64,000 bases of DNA, from positions 1,844,676 to 1,908,675 of the forward strand of contig JAINUF010000027.1 of the NCBI GenBank assembly GCA_029718625.1, in the 5' to 3' direction. Positions 25,167-36,532 of this stretch are shown here, one piece after another. A program made the translations under genes and the position numbers. Below the pieces are notes generated by a model, which was not told the DNA's origin, searched no databases, and saw nothing but the letters and a program-made list of their open reading frames with translations. Position 1 is the stretch's first letter. Every line of letters begins with the position of its first letter. The DNA comes from Synaphobranchus kaupii. Its lineage: Eukaryota; Chordata; Actinopteri; Anguilliformes; Synaphobranchidae.

Positions 25167-25919
25167 AACAGCAGCATTACATTACATTACATTCATTTAG
25201 CAGACGCTTTTATCCAAAGCGACGTACAGTAAGTGCATACAGAGAAATCATCAAGATCACTACAGAACAGACAAAGCACATCCTTCCCATAATGTAGCAG
25301 CTATCCCTAGCAATGAACGTCGACTGTAGTTCACAGTAAGCTCTGGGCAAATCAGCAACACCACACTTCCATTCCAAATACTATTATAAACAATAATAAA
25401 CAGACAGGAAAACACAGCAGCACCAGTGCCACAGCTCAGAACAGCACCAGCACCAGTGCCACAGCTCAGGACAGCACCAGCAGAGGCACCAGCAGTGCCA
25501 CAGCTCAGAACAGCACCAGCAGAGGCACCAGCACCAGTGCCACAGCTCAGAACAGCACCAGCAGAGGCACCAGCAGTGCCACAGCTCAGAACAGCACCAG
25601 CAGAGGGACCAGCAGTGCCACAGCTCAGAACGGCACCAGCACCAGTGCCACAGCTCAGAACAGCACCAGCAGAGGGACTAGCAGTAGTGCCACAGCTCAG
25701 AACAGCACCAGCAGAGGCACCAGCAGTGCCACAGCTCAGAACAGCACCAGCAGAGGCACCAGCAGTGCCACAGCTCAGAAAAGCACCAGCAGAGGCACCA
25801 GCACCAGTGCCACAGCTCAGAACAGCACCAGCAGAGGCACCAGCAGTGCCACAGCTCAGAACAGCACCAGCACCTGTGCCACAGCTCAGAACAGCAGCAG
25901 CACCAGTGCCAGAGCTCAA
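25167..25919 (+). repeat. Macro-unit 29 (array class 494)
   Basis: The spacer is 259 bp and the array is 25426-25919. It matches macro-unit 23 at an offset of 4,809 bp. Confidence 0.93.
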
Positions 25920-26943
25920 AACAGCAGCATTACATTACATTACATTACATTACATTCATTTAGCAGACGCTTTTATCCAAAGCGACGTACAGTAAGTGCA
26001 TACAGAGAAATCATCAAGATCACTACAGAACAGACAAAGCACATCCTTCCCATAATGTAGCAGCTATCCCTAGCAATGAACGTCGACTGTAGTTCACAGT
26101 AAGCTCTGGGCAAATCAGCAACACCACACTTCCATTCCAAATACTATTATAAACAATAATAAACAGACAGGAAAACACAGCAGCACCAGTGCCACAGCTC
26201 AGAACAGCACCAGCACCAGTGCCACAGCTCAGAACAGCACCAGCACCAGTGCCACAACTCAGGACAGCACCAGCAGAGGCACCAGCAGTGCCACAGCTCA
26301 GAACAGCACCAGCAGAGGCACCAGCAGTGCCACAGCTCAGAACAGCACCAGTGCCACAGCTCATAACAGCACCAGCAGAGGCATCAGCAGTGCCACAGCT
26401 CAGAACGGCACCAGCACCAGTGCCACAGCTCAGAACAGCACCAGCAGAGGCACCAGCAGTGCCACAGCTCAGAACGGCACCAGCACCAGTGCCACAGCTC
26501 AGAACAGCACCAGCAGAGGGACCAGCAGTAGTGCCACAGCTCAGAACAGCACCAGCAGAGGCACCAGCAGTGCCACAGCTCAGAACAGCACCAGCAGAGG
26601 CACCAGCACCAGTGCCACAGCTCAGAACAGCACCAGCAGAGGCACCAGCAGTGCCACAGCTCAGAACGGCACCAGCACCAGTGCCACAGCTCAGAACAGC
26701 ACCAGCAGAGGCACCAGCAGTGCCACAGCTCAGAACAGCACCAGCACCAGTGCCACAGCTCAGAACAGCACCAGCAGAGGCACCAGCAGTGCCACAGCTC
26801 AGAACAGCACCAGCAGAGGCACCAGCACCAGTGCCACAGCTCAGAACAGCACCAGCAGAGGCACCAGCAGTGCCACAGCTCAGAACAGCACCAGCACCTG
26901 TGCCACAGCTCAGAACAGCAGCAGCACCAGTGCCAGAGCTCAA
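25920..26943 (+). repeat. Macro-unit 30 (array class 755)
   Basis: The spacer is 269 bp and the array is 26189-26943. The class marker GAGGCATCAGC is near 26381. Confidence 0.93.
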
Positions 26944-27717
26944 AACAGCAGCATTACATTACATTACATTCATTTAGCAGACGCTTTTATCCAAAGCGAC
27001 GTACAGTAAGTGCATACAGAGAAATCATCAAGATCACTACAGAACAGACAAAGCACATCCTTCCCATAATGTAGCAGCTATCCCTAGCAATGAACGTCGA
27101 CTGTAGTTCACAGTAAGCTCTGGGCAAATCAGCAACACCACACTTCCATTCCAAATACTATTATAAACAATAATAAACAGACAGAAAAACACAGCAGCAC
27201 CAGTGCCACAGCTCAGAACAGCACCTGCACCAGTGCCACAACTCAGGACAGCACCAGCAGAGGCACCAGCAGTGCCACAGCTCAGAACAGCACCAGCAGA
27301 GGCACCAGCAGTGCCACAGCTCAGAACAGCACCAGTGCCACAGCTCAGAACAGCACCAGCAGAGGCACCAGCAGTGCCACAGCTCAGAACAGCAGCAGCA
27401 GAGGGTCCAGCAGTGCCACAGCTCAGAACGGCACCAGCACCAGTGCCACAGCTCAGAACAGCACCAGCAGAGGGACTAGCAGTAGTGCCACAGCTCAGAA
27501 CAGCACCAGCAGAGGCACCAGCAGTGCCACAGCTCAGAACAGCACCAGCAGAGGCACCAGCAGTGCCACAGCTCAGAAAAGCACCAGCAGAGGCACCAGC
27601 ACCAGTGCCACAGCTCAGAACAGCACCAGCAGAGGCACCAGCAGTGCCACAGCTCAGAACAGCACCAGCACCTGTGCCACAGCTCAGAACAGCAGCAGCA
27701 CCAGTGCCAGAGCTCAA
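26944..27717 (+). repeat. Macro-unit 31 (array class 515)
   Basis: The spacer is 259 bp with ACAGACAGAAAAACAC near 27178 (G to A). The array at 27203-27717 has a private AGCAGCAGCAGAGGG near 27392. Confidence 0.93.
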
Positions 27718-28735
27718 AACAGCAGCATTACATTACATTACATTACATTACATTCATTTAGCAGACGCTTTTATCCAAAGCGACGTACAGTAAGTGCATA
27801 CAGAGAAATCATCAAGATCACTACAGAACAGACAAAGCACATCCTTCCCATAATGTAGCAGCTATCCCTAGCAATGAACGTCGACTGTAGTTCACAGTAA
27901 GCTCTGGGCAAATCAGCAACACCACACTTCCATTCCAAATACTATTATAAACAATAATAAACAGACAGGAAAACACAGCAGCACCAGTGCCACAGCTCAG
28001 AACAGCACCAGCACCAGTGCCACAGCTCAGAACAGCACCAGCACCAGTGCCACAACTCAGGACAGCACCAGCAGAGGCACCAGCAGTGCCACAGCTCAGA
28101 ACAGCACCAGCAGAGGCACCAGCAGTGCCACAGCTCAGAACAGCACCAGTGCCACAGCTCATAACAGCACCAGCAGAGGCACCAGCAGTGCCACAGCTCA
28201 GAACAGCACCAGCAGAGGCACCAGCACCAGTGCCACAGCTCAGAACAGCACCAGCAGAGGCACCAGCAGTGCCACAGCTCAGAACAGCACCAGCAGAGGG
28301 ACCAGCAGTGCCACAGCTCAGAACGGCACCAGCACCAGTGCCACAGCTCAGAACAGCACCAGCAGAGGGACTAGCAGTAGTGCCACAGCTCAGAACAGCA
28401 CCAGCAGAGGCACCAGCAGTGCCACAGCTCAGAACGGCACCAGCACCAGTGCCACAGCTCAGAACAGCACCAGCAGAGGGACTAGCAGTAGTGCCACAGC
28501 TCAGAACAGCACCAGCAGAGGCACCAGCAGTGCCACAGCTCAGAACAGCACCAGTGCCACAGCTCATAACAGCACCAGCAGAGGCACCAGCAGTGCCACA
28601 GCTCAGAACGGCACCAGCACCAGTGCCACAGCTCAGAACAGCACCAGCAGAGGCACCAGCAGTGCCACAGCTCAGAACACCACCAGCACCTGTGCCACAG
28701 CTCAGAACAGCAGCAGCACCAGTGCCAGAGCTCAA
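27718..28735 (+). repeat. Macro-unit 32 (class 638 plus 111-bp duplication)
   Basis: The spacer is 269 bp and the array is 27987-28735 (749 bp). It equals class 638 with one 30+42+39-bp module triplet repeated (the GGGACTAGCAGTAG module appears at about 28367 and 28478). Confidence 0.92.
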
Positions 28736-29488
28736 AACAGCAGCATTACATTACATTACATTCATTTAGCAGACGCTTTTATCCAAAGCGACGTACAGTA
28801 AGTGCATACAGATAAATCATCAAGATCACTACAGAACAGACAAAGCACATCCTTCCCATAATGTAGCAGCTATCCCTAGCAATGAACGTCGACTGTAGTT
28901 CACAGTAAGCTCTGGGCAAATCAGCAACACCACACTTCCATTCCAAATACTATTATAAACAATAATAAACAGACAGGAAAACACAGCAGCACCAGTGCCA
29001 CAGCTCAGAACAGCACCAGCACCAGTGCCACAGCTCAGGACAGCACCAGCAGAGGCACCAGCAGTGCCACAGCTCAGAACAGCACCAGCAGAGGCACCAG
29101 CACCAGTGCCACAGCTCAGAACAGCACCAGCAGAGGCACCAGCAGTGCCACAGCTCAGAACAGCACCAGCAGAGGGACCAGCAGTGCCACAGCTCAGAAC
29201 GGCACCAGCACCAGTGCCACAGCTCAGAACAGCACCAGCAGAGGGACTAGCAGTAGTGCCACAGCTCAGAACAGCACCAGCAGAGGCACCAGCAGTGCCA
29301 CAGCTCAGAACAGCACCAGCAGAGGCACCAGCAGTGCCACAGCTCAGAAAAGCACCAGCAGAGGCACCAGCACCAGTGCCACAGCTCAGAACAGCACCAG
29401 CAGAGGCACCAGCAGTGCCACAGCTCAGAACAGCACCAGCACCTGTGCCACAGCTCAGAACAGCAGCAGCACCAGTGCCAGAGCTCAA
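28736..29488 (+). repeat. Macro-unit 33 (array class 494)
   Basis: The spacer is 259 bp with the ACAGATAAATC variant near 28810. The array is 28995-29488. Confidence 0.93.
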
Positions 29489-30512
29489 AACAGCAGCATT
29501 ACATTACATTACATTACATTACATTCATTTAGCAGACGCTTTTATCCAAAGCGACGTACAGTAAGTGCATACAGAGAAATCATCAAGATCACTACAGAAC
29601 AGACAAAGCACATCCTTCCCATAATGTAGCAGCTATCCCTAGCAATGAACGTCGACTGTAGTTCACAGTAAGCTCTGGGCAAATCAGCAACACCACACTT
29701 CCATTCCAAATACTATTATAAACAATAATAAACAGACAGGAAAACACAGCAGCACCAGTGCCACAGCTCAGAACAGCACCAGCACCAGTGCCACAGCTCA
29801 GAACAGCACCAGCACCAGTGCCACAACTCAGGACAGCACCAGCAGAGGCACCAGCAGTGCCACAGCTCAGAACAGCACCAGCAGAGGCACCAGCAGTGCC
29901 ACAGCTCAGAACAGCACCAGTGCCACAGCTCATAACAGCACCAGCAGAGGCATCAGCAGTGCCACAGCTCAGAACGGCACCAGCACCAGTGCCACAGCTC
30001 AGAACAGCACCAGCAGAGGCACCAGCAGTGCCACAGCTCAGAACGGCACCAGCACCAGTGCCACAGCTCAGAACAGCACCAGCAGAGGGACCAGCAGTAG
30101 TGCCACAGCTCAGAACAGCACCAGCAGAGGCACCAGCAGTGCCACAGCTCAGAACAGCACCAGCAGAGGCACCAGCACCAGTGCCACAGCTCAGAACAGC
30201 ACCAGCAGAGGCACCAGCAGTGCCACAGCTCAGAACGGCACCAGCACCAGTGCCACAGCTCAGAACAGCACCAGCAGAGGCACCAGCAGTGCCACAGCTC
30301 AGAACAGCACCAGCACCAGTGCCACAGCTCAGAACAGCACCAGCAGAGGCACCAGCAGTGCCACAGCTCAGAACAGCACCAGCAGAGGCACCAGCACCAG
30401 TGCCACAGCTCAGAACAGCACCAGCAGAGGCACCAGCAGTGCCACAGCTCAGAACAGCACCAGCACCTGTGCCACAGCTCAGAACAGCAGCAGCACCAGT
30501 GCCAGAGCTCAA
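29489..30512 (+). repeat. Macro-unit 34 (array class 755)
   Basis: The spacer is 269 bp and the array is 29758-30512. The marker GAGGCATCAGC is near 29950. It is full length where its block partner, macro-unit 28, is a truncated 638-type array. Confidence 0.93.
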
Positions 30513-31440
30513 AACAGCAGCATTACATTACATTACATTCATTTAGCAGACGCTTTTATCCAAAGCGACGTACAGTAAGTGCATACAGAGAAATCATCAA
30601 GATCACTACAGAACAGACAAAGCACATCCTTCCCATAATGTAGCAGCTATCCCTAGCAATGAACGTCGACTGTAGTTCACAGTAAGCTCTGGGCAAATCA
30701 GCAACACCACACTTCCATTCCAAATACTATTATAAACAATAATAAACAGACAGGAAAACACAGCAGCACCAGTGCCACAGCTCAGAACAGCACCTGCACC
30801 AGTGCCACAACTCAGGACAGCACCAGCAGAGGCACCAGCAGTGCCACAGCTCAGAACAGCACCAGCAGAGGCACCAGCAGTGCCACAGCTCAGAACAGCA
30901 CCAGTGCCACAGCTCATAACAGCACCAGCAGAGGCACCAGCAGTGCCACAGCTCAGAACGGCACCAGCACCAGTGCCACAGCTCAGAACAGCACCAGCAG
31001 AGGCACCAGCAGTGCCACAGCTCAGAACAGCACCAGCACCAGTGCCACAGCTCAGAACAGCACCAGCAGAGGCACCAGCAGTGCCACAGCTCAGAACACC
31101 ACCAGCACCTGTGCCACAGCTCAGAACAGCACCAGCAGAGGCACCAGCACCAGTGCCACAGCTCAGAACAGCACCAGCAGAGGCACCAGCAGTGCCACAG
31201 CTCAGAACACCACCAGCACCTGTGCCACAGCTCAGAACAGCACCAGCAGAGGCACCAGCAGTGCCACAGCTCAGAACGGCACCAGCACCAGTGCCACAGC
31301 TCAGAACGGCACCAGCATAGGCACCAGCACCAGTGCCACAGCTCAGAACGGCACCAGCACCAGTGCCACAGCTCAGAACAGCACCAGCAGAGGCACCAGC
31401 AGTGACACAGCTCAGAACAGCACCAGCAGCGGCACCAGTG

Positions 31441-31626
31441 CCACTGCAAACCACTTCCTGCAGTGCCCTGGGAGCCCCCTGAAAACCACCTCCTGCAGTG
31501 CCCTGCAAGCCCCCTGTAAAACCACCTCCTGTCAGTGCCCTGGGAGCCCCCTGGACACCACCTCTCGTGCCCTGGGAGCCACAGCTCAGAACGGCGGCAG
31601 CAGCACCAGTGTCGGGGCTCAGAGAT

Positions 31627-31662
<36 letters not shown>

Positions 31663-31707
31663 CCACCACCACCACCACCACCACCACCACCACCACCACC
31701 ACCACCA
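31441..31707 (+). repeat. Composite insert, copy 1
   Basis: The segment starts CCACTGCAAACCACTTCC. It holds three degenerate 35-36 bp units (31457-31491, 31492-31527, 31528-31563), each built on TGCCCTGGGAGCCCCCTG or a close variant followed by AAACCACCT or CACCACCT. It continues through CACAGCTCAGAACGGCGGC and GTCGGGGCTC into a pure trinucleotide tract. This sequence type occurs nowhere else in the window except the two sister copies. Confidence 0.92.
31628..31707 (+). repeat. (CAG)11(CAC)15 compound microsatellite
   Basis: There are eleven uninterrupted CAG triplets (31628-31660) directly followed by fifteen CAC triplets (31661-31705). It then returns to the standard array sequence CAGCACCAGTGCC. 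Confidence 0.93.
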
Positions 31708-32259
31708 GCACCAGTGCCACAGCTCAGAACAGCACCAGCAGAGGCACCAGCAGTGCCACAGCTCAGAACACCACCAGCACCTGTGCCACAGCTCAGAACA
31801 GCACCAGCAGAGGCACCAGCAGTGCCACAGCTCAGATCAGCACCAGCAGAGGCACCAGCAGTGCCACAGCTCAGAACGGCACCAGCAGCGGCACCAGCAG
31901 TGCCACAGCTCAGAACACCACCAGCACCTGTGCCACAGCTCAGAACAGCACCAGCAGAGGCACCAGCACCAGTGCCACAGCTCAGAACAGCACCAGCAGA
32001 GGCACCAGCAGTGCCACAGCTCAGAACACCACCAGCACCTGTGCCACAGCTCAGAACAGCACCAGCAGAGGCACCAGCAGTGCCACAGCTCAGAACGGCA
32101 CCAGCACCAGTGCCACAGCTCAGAACGGCACCAGCATAGGCACCAGCACCAGTGCCACAGCTCAGAACGGCACCAGCACCAGTGCCACAGCTCAGAACAG
32201 CACCAGCAGAGGCACCAGCAGTGCCACAGCTCAGAACAGCACCAGCAGCGGCACCAGTG

Positions 32260-32445
32260 CCACTGCAAACCACTTCCTGCAGTGCCCTGGGAGCCCCCTG
32301 AAAACCACCTCCTGCAGTGCCCTGCAAGCCCCCTGTAAAACCACCTCCTGTCAGTGCCCTGGGAGCCCCCTGCACACCACCTCTCGTGCCCTGGGAGCCA
32401 CAGCTCAGAACGGCGGCAGCAGCACCAGTGTCGGGGCTCAGAGAT

Positions 32446-32499
<54 letters not shown>

Positions 32500-32538
32500 C
32501 CACCACCACCACCACCACCACCACCACCACCACCACCA
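32260..32538 (+). repeat. Composite insert, copy 2
   Basis: It has the same structure as copy 1, at an offset of 819 bp, with CTGCACACCACC in place of CTGGACACCACC. The upstream minisatellite, including a CAGCATAGGC variant (31316 and 32135), is carried along. The duplicated block is therefore insert plus flanking modules. Confidence 0.92.
32447..32538 (+). repeat. (CAG)17(CAC)13 compound microsatellite
   Basis: There are seventeen CAG triplets (32447-32497) then thirteen CAC triplets (32498-32536). This is the longest pure CAG run in the window. Confidence 0.93.
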
Positions 32539-32580
32539 GCAGTGCCACAGCTCAGAACAGCACCAGCAGCGGCACCAGTG

Positions 32581-32766
32581 CCACTGCAAACCACTTCCTG
32601 CAGTGCCCTGGGAGCCCCCTGAAAACCACCTCCTGCAGTGCCCTGCAAGCCCCCTGTAAAACCACCTCCTGTCAGTGCCCTGGGAGCCCCCTGCACACCA
32701 CCTCTCGTGCCCTGGGAGCCACAGCTCAGAACGGCGGCAGCAGCACCAGTGTCGGGGCTCAGAGAT

Positions 32767-32811
<45 letters not shown>

Positions 32812-32850
32812 CCACCACCACCACCACCACCACCACCACCACCACCACCA
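32581..32850 (+). repeat. Composite insert, copy 3
   Basis: It is offset 321 bp from copy 2 and carries the same CTGCACACC variant, so copies 2 and 3 are the closest pair. It joins standard minisatellite at about 32851 through CAGCAGTGCC. Confidence 0.92.
32768..32850 (+). repeat. (CAG)14(CAC)13 compound microsatellite
   Basis: There are fourteen CAG triplets (32768-32809) then thirteen CAC triplets (32810-32848). Confidence 0.93.
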
Positions 32851-33047
32851 GCAGTGCCACAGCTCAGAACAGCACCAGCAGAGGCACCAGCAGTGCCACA
32901 GCTCAGAAAAGCACCAGCAGAGGCACCAGCACCAGTGCCACAGCTCAGAACAGCACCAGCAGAGGCACCAGCAGTGCCACAGCTCAGAACAGCACCAGCA
33001 CCTGTGCCACAGCTCAGAACAGCAGCAGCACCAGTGCCAGAGCTCAA

Positions 33048-34098
33048 AACAGCAGCATTACATTACATTACATTACATTACATTCATTTAGCAGACGCTT
33101 TTATCCAAAGCGACGTACAGTAAGTGCATACAGAGAAATCATCAAGATCACTACAGAACAGACAAAGCACATCCTTCCCATAATGTAGCAGCTATCCCTA
33201 GCAATGAACGTCGACTGTAGTTCACAGTAAGCTCTGGGCAAATCAGCAACACCACACTTCCATTCCAAATACTATTATAAACAATAATAAACAGACAGGA
33301 AAACACAGCAGCACCAGTGCCACAGCTCAGAACAGCACCAGCACCAGTGCCACAGCTCAGAACAGCACCAGCACCAGTGCCACAACTCAGGACAGCACCA
33401 GCAGAGGCACCAGCAGTGCCACAGCTCAGAACAGCACCAGCAGAGGCACCAGCAGTGCCACAGCTCAGAACAGCACCAGTGCCACAGCTCATAACAGCAC
33501 CAACAGAGGCACCAGCAGTGCCACAGCTCAGAACGGCACCAGCACCAGTGCCACAGCTCAGAACAGCACCAGCAGAGGCACCAGCAGTGCCACAGCTCAG
33601 AACGGCACCAGCACCAGTGCCACAGCTCAGAACAGCACCAGCAGAGGGACCAGCAGTGCCACAGCTCAGAACGGCACCAGCACCAGTGCCACAGCTCAGA
33701 ACAGCACCAGCAGAGGGACCAGCAGTAGTGCCACAGCTCAGAACAGCACCAGCAGAGGCACCAGCAGTGCCACAGCTCAGAACAGCACCAGCAGAGGCAC
33801 CAGCACCAGTGCCACAGCTCAGAACAGCACCAGCAGAGGCACCAGCAGTGCCACAGCTCAGAACGGCACCAGCACCAGTGCCACAGCTCAGAACAGCACC
33901 AGCAGAGGCACCAGCAGTGCCACAGCTCAGAACAGCACCAGCACCAGTGCCACAGCTCAGGACAGCACCAGCAGTGCCACAGCTCAGAACAGCACCAGCA
34001 GAGGCACCAGCACCAGTGCCACAGCTCAGAACAGCACCAGCAGAGGCACCAGCAGTGCCACAGCTCAGAACGGCACCAGCACCAGTGCCAGAGCTCAA
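33048..34098 (+). repeat. Macro-unit 36 (class 1031A with 249-bp terminal deletion)
   Basis: The spacer is 269 bp and the array is 33317-34098 (782 bp). The head and the CACCAACAGAGG marker (near 33501) match class 1031A. The normal CACCTGTGCC and CAGCAGCAGC closing modules are absent: a standard CACCAGTGCCA runs straight into GAGCTC. This suggests deletion between two short matches. Confidence 0.91.
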
Positions 34099-34872
34099 AA
34101 CAGCAGCATTACATTACATTACATTCATTTAGCAGACGCTTTTATCCAAAGCGACGTACAGTAAGTGCATACAGAGAAATCATCAAGATCACTACAGAAC
34201 AGACAAAGCACATCCTTCCCATAATGTAGCAGCTATCCCTAGCAATGAACGTCGACTGTAGTTCACAGTAAGCTCTGGGCAAATCAGCAACACCACACTT
34301 CCATTCCAAATACTATTATAAACAATAATAAACAGACAGGAAAACACAGCAGCACCAGTGCCACAGCTCAGAACAGCACCTGCACCAGTGCCACAACTCA
34401 GGACAGCACCAGCAGAGGCACCAGCAGTGCCACAGCTCAGAACAGCACCAGCAGAGGCACCAGCAGTGCCACAGCTCAGAACAGCACCAGTGCCACAGCT
34501 CAGAACAGCACCAGCAGAGGCACCAGCAGTGCCACAGCTCAGAACAGCACCAGCAGAGGGTCCAGCAGTGCCACAGCTCAGAACGGCACCAGCACCAGTG
34601 CCACAGCTCAGAACAGCACCAGCAGAGGGACTAGCAGTAGTGCCACAGCTCAGAACAGCACCAGCAGAGGCACCAGCAGTGCCACAGCTCAGAACAGCAC
34701 CAGCAGAGGCACCAGCAGTGCCACAGCTCAGAAAAGCACCAGCAGAGGCACCAGCACCAGTGCCACAGCTCAGAACAGCACCAGCAGAGGCACCAGCAGT
34801 GCCACAGCTCAGAACAGCACCAGCACCTGTGCCACAGCTCAGAACAGCAGCAGCACCAGTGCCAGAGCTCAA
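34099..34872 (+). repeat. Macro-unit 37 (array class 515)
   Basis: The spacer is 259 bp and the array is 34358-34872. Together with macro-unit 38 it forms the last 515-638 pair in the window. Confidence 0.93.
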
Positions 34873-35779
34873 AACAGCAGCATTACATTACATTACATTA
34901 CATTACATTCATTTAGCAGACGCTTTTATCCAAAGCGACGTACAGTAAGTGCATACAGAGAAATCATCAAGATCACTACAGAACAGACAAAGCACATCCT
35001 TCCCATAATGTAGCAGCTATCCCTAGCAATGAACGTCGACTGTAGTTCACAGTAAGCTCTGGGCAAATCAGCAACACCACACTTCCATTCCAAATACTAT
35101 TATAAACAATAATAAACAGACAGGAAAACACAGCAGCACCAGTGCCACAGCTCAGAACAGCACCAGCACCAGTGCCACAGCTCAGAACAGCACCAGCACC
35201 AGTGCCACAACTCAGGACAGCACCAGCAGAGGCACCAGCAGTGCCACAGCTCAGAACAGCACCAGCAGAGGCACCAGCAGTGCCACAGCTCAGAACAGCA
35301 CCAGTGCCACAGCTCATAACAGCACCAGCAGAGGCACCAGCAGTGCCACAGCTCAGAACAGCACCAGCAGAGGCACCAGCACCAGTGCCACAGCTCAGAA
35401 CAGCACCAGCAGAGGCACCAGCAGTGCCACAGCTCAGAACAGCACCAGCAGAGGGACCAGCAGTGCCACAGCTCAGAACGGCACCAGCACCAGTGCCACA
35501 GCTCAGAACAGCACCAGCAGAGGGACTAGCAGTAGTGCCACAGCTCAGAACAGCACCAGCAGAGGCACCAGCAGTGCCACAGCTCAGAACAGCACCAGTG
35601 CCACAGCTCATAACAGCACCAGCAGAGGCACCAGCAGTGCCACAGCTCAGAACGGCACCAGCACCAGTGCCACAGCTCAGAACAGCACCAGCAGAGGCAC
35701 CAGCAGTGCCACAGCTCAGAACACCACCAGCACCTGTGCCACAGCTCAGAACAGCAGCAGCACCAGTGCCAGAGCTCAA
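34873..35779 (+). repeat. Macro-unit 38 (array class 638)
   Basis: The spacer is 269 bp and the array is 35142-35779. It appears identical in module order to macro-unit 13. Confidence 0.93.
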
Positions 35780-36532
35780 AACAGCAGCATTACATTACAT
35801 TACATTCATTTAGCAGACGCTTTTATCCAAAGCGACGTACAGTAAGTGCATACAGAGAAATCATCAAGATCACTACAGAACAGACAAAGCACATCCTTCC
35901 CATAATGTAGCAGCTATCCCTAGCAATGAACGTCGACTGTAGTTCACAGTAAGCTCTGGGCAAATCAGCAACACCACACTTCCATTCCAAATACTATTAT
36001 AAACAATAATAAACAGACAGGAAAACACAGCAGCACCAGTGCCACAGCTCAGAACAGCACCAGCACCAGTGCCACAGCTCAGGACAGCACCAGCAGAGGC
36101 ACCAGCAGTGCCACAGCTCAGAACAGCACCAGCAGAGGCACCAGCACCAGTGCCACAGCTCAGAACAGCACCAGCAGAGGCACCAGCAGTGCCACAGCTC
36201 AGAACAGCACCAGCAGAGGGACCAGCAGTGCCACAGCTCAGAACGGCACCAGCACCAGTGCCACAGCTCAGAACAGCACCAGCAGAGGGACTAGCAGTAG
36301 TGCCACAGCTCAGAACAGCACCAGCAGAGGCACCAGCAGTGCCACAGCTCAGAACAGCACCAGCAGAGGCACCAGCAGTGCCACAGCTCAGAAAAGCACC
36401 AGCAGAGGCACCAGCACCAGTGCCACAGCTCAGAACAGCACCAGCAGAGGCACCAGCAGTGCCACAGCTCAGAACAGCACCAGCACCTGTGCCACAGCTC
36501 AGAACAGCAGCAGCACCAGTGCCAGAGCTCAA
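35780..36532 (+). repeat. Macro-unit 39 (array class 494)
   Basis: The spacer is 259 bp and the array is 36039-36532. It opens the first copy of the 4,554-bp block. Confidence 0.93.

Larger units (their letters stand above)
25426..30512 (+). repeat. Tandem duplication, period 4,809 bp, right copy
   Basis: Macro-units 29-34 have array lengths 494-755-515-749-494-755. The spacer variant ACAGATAAATC sits in the same relative place in both copies (near 23890 and 28810). Confidence 0.92.
30513..33047 (+). repeat. Macro-unit 35 (2276-bp array with composite insertions)
   Basis: The spacer is 259 bp and the array is 30772-33047, the longest in the window. It opens with the class-515 head and closes like a 494/515 array (CAGAAAAGC module, CACCTGTGCC tail). 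Its middle holds three copies of a foreign composite segment: a 35-36 bp minisatellite and a (CAG)n(CAC)n tract. Copies 1 and 2 lie 819 bp apart and copies 2 and 3 lie 321 bp apart. Despite this, total length still obeys the 3-bp rule. Confidence 0.94.

Noticed and set aside
31628..32850. Poly-glutamine/poly-histidine coding tracts
   Set aside because: The CAG and CAC runs read as Gln/His in one frame, but also as Ala/Pro or Ser/Thr in others. No start, splice structure or domain surrounds them.
30606..33047. Very long minus-strand open frame (about 813 codons) and similar long frames in all arrays, both strands
   Set aside because: They follow from stop-free modules with lengths divisible by three. 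They would need GTG or TTG starts, overlap on both strands, have extreme low-complexity composition and end in spacers with no gene context.
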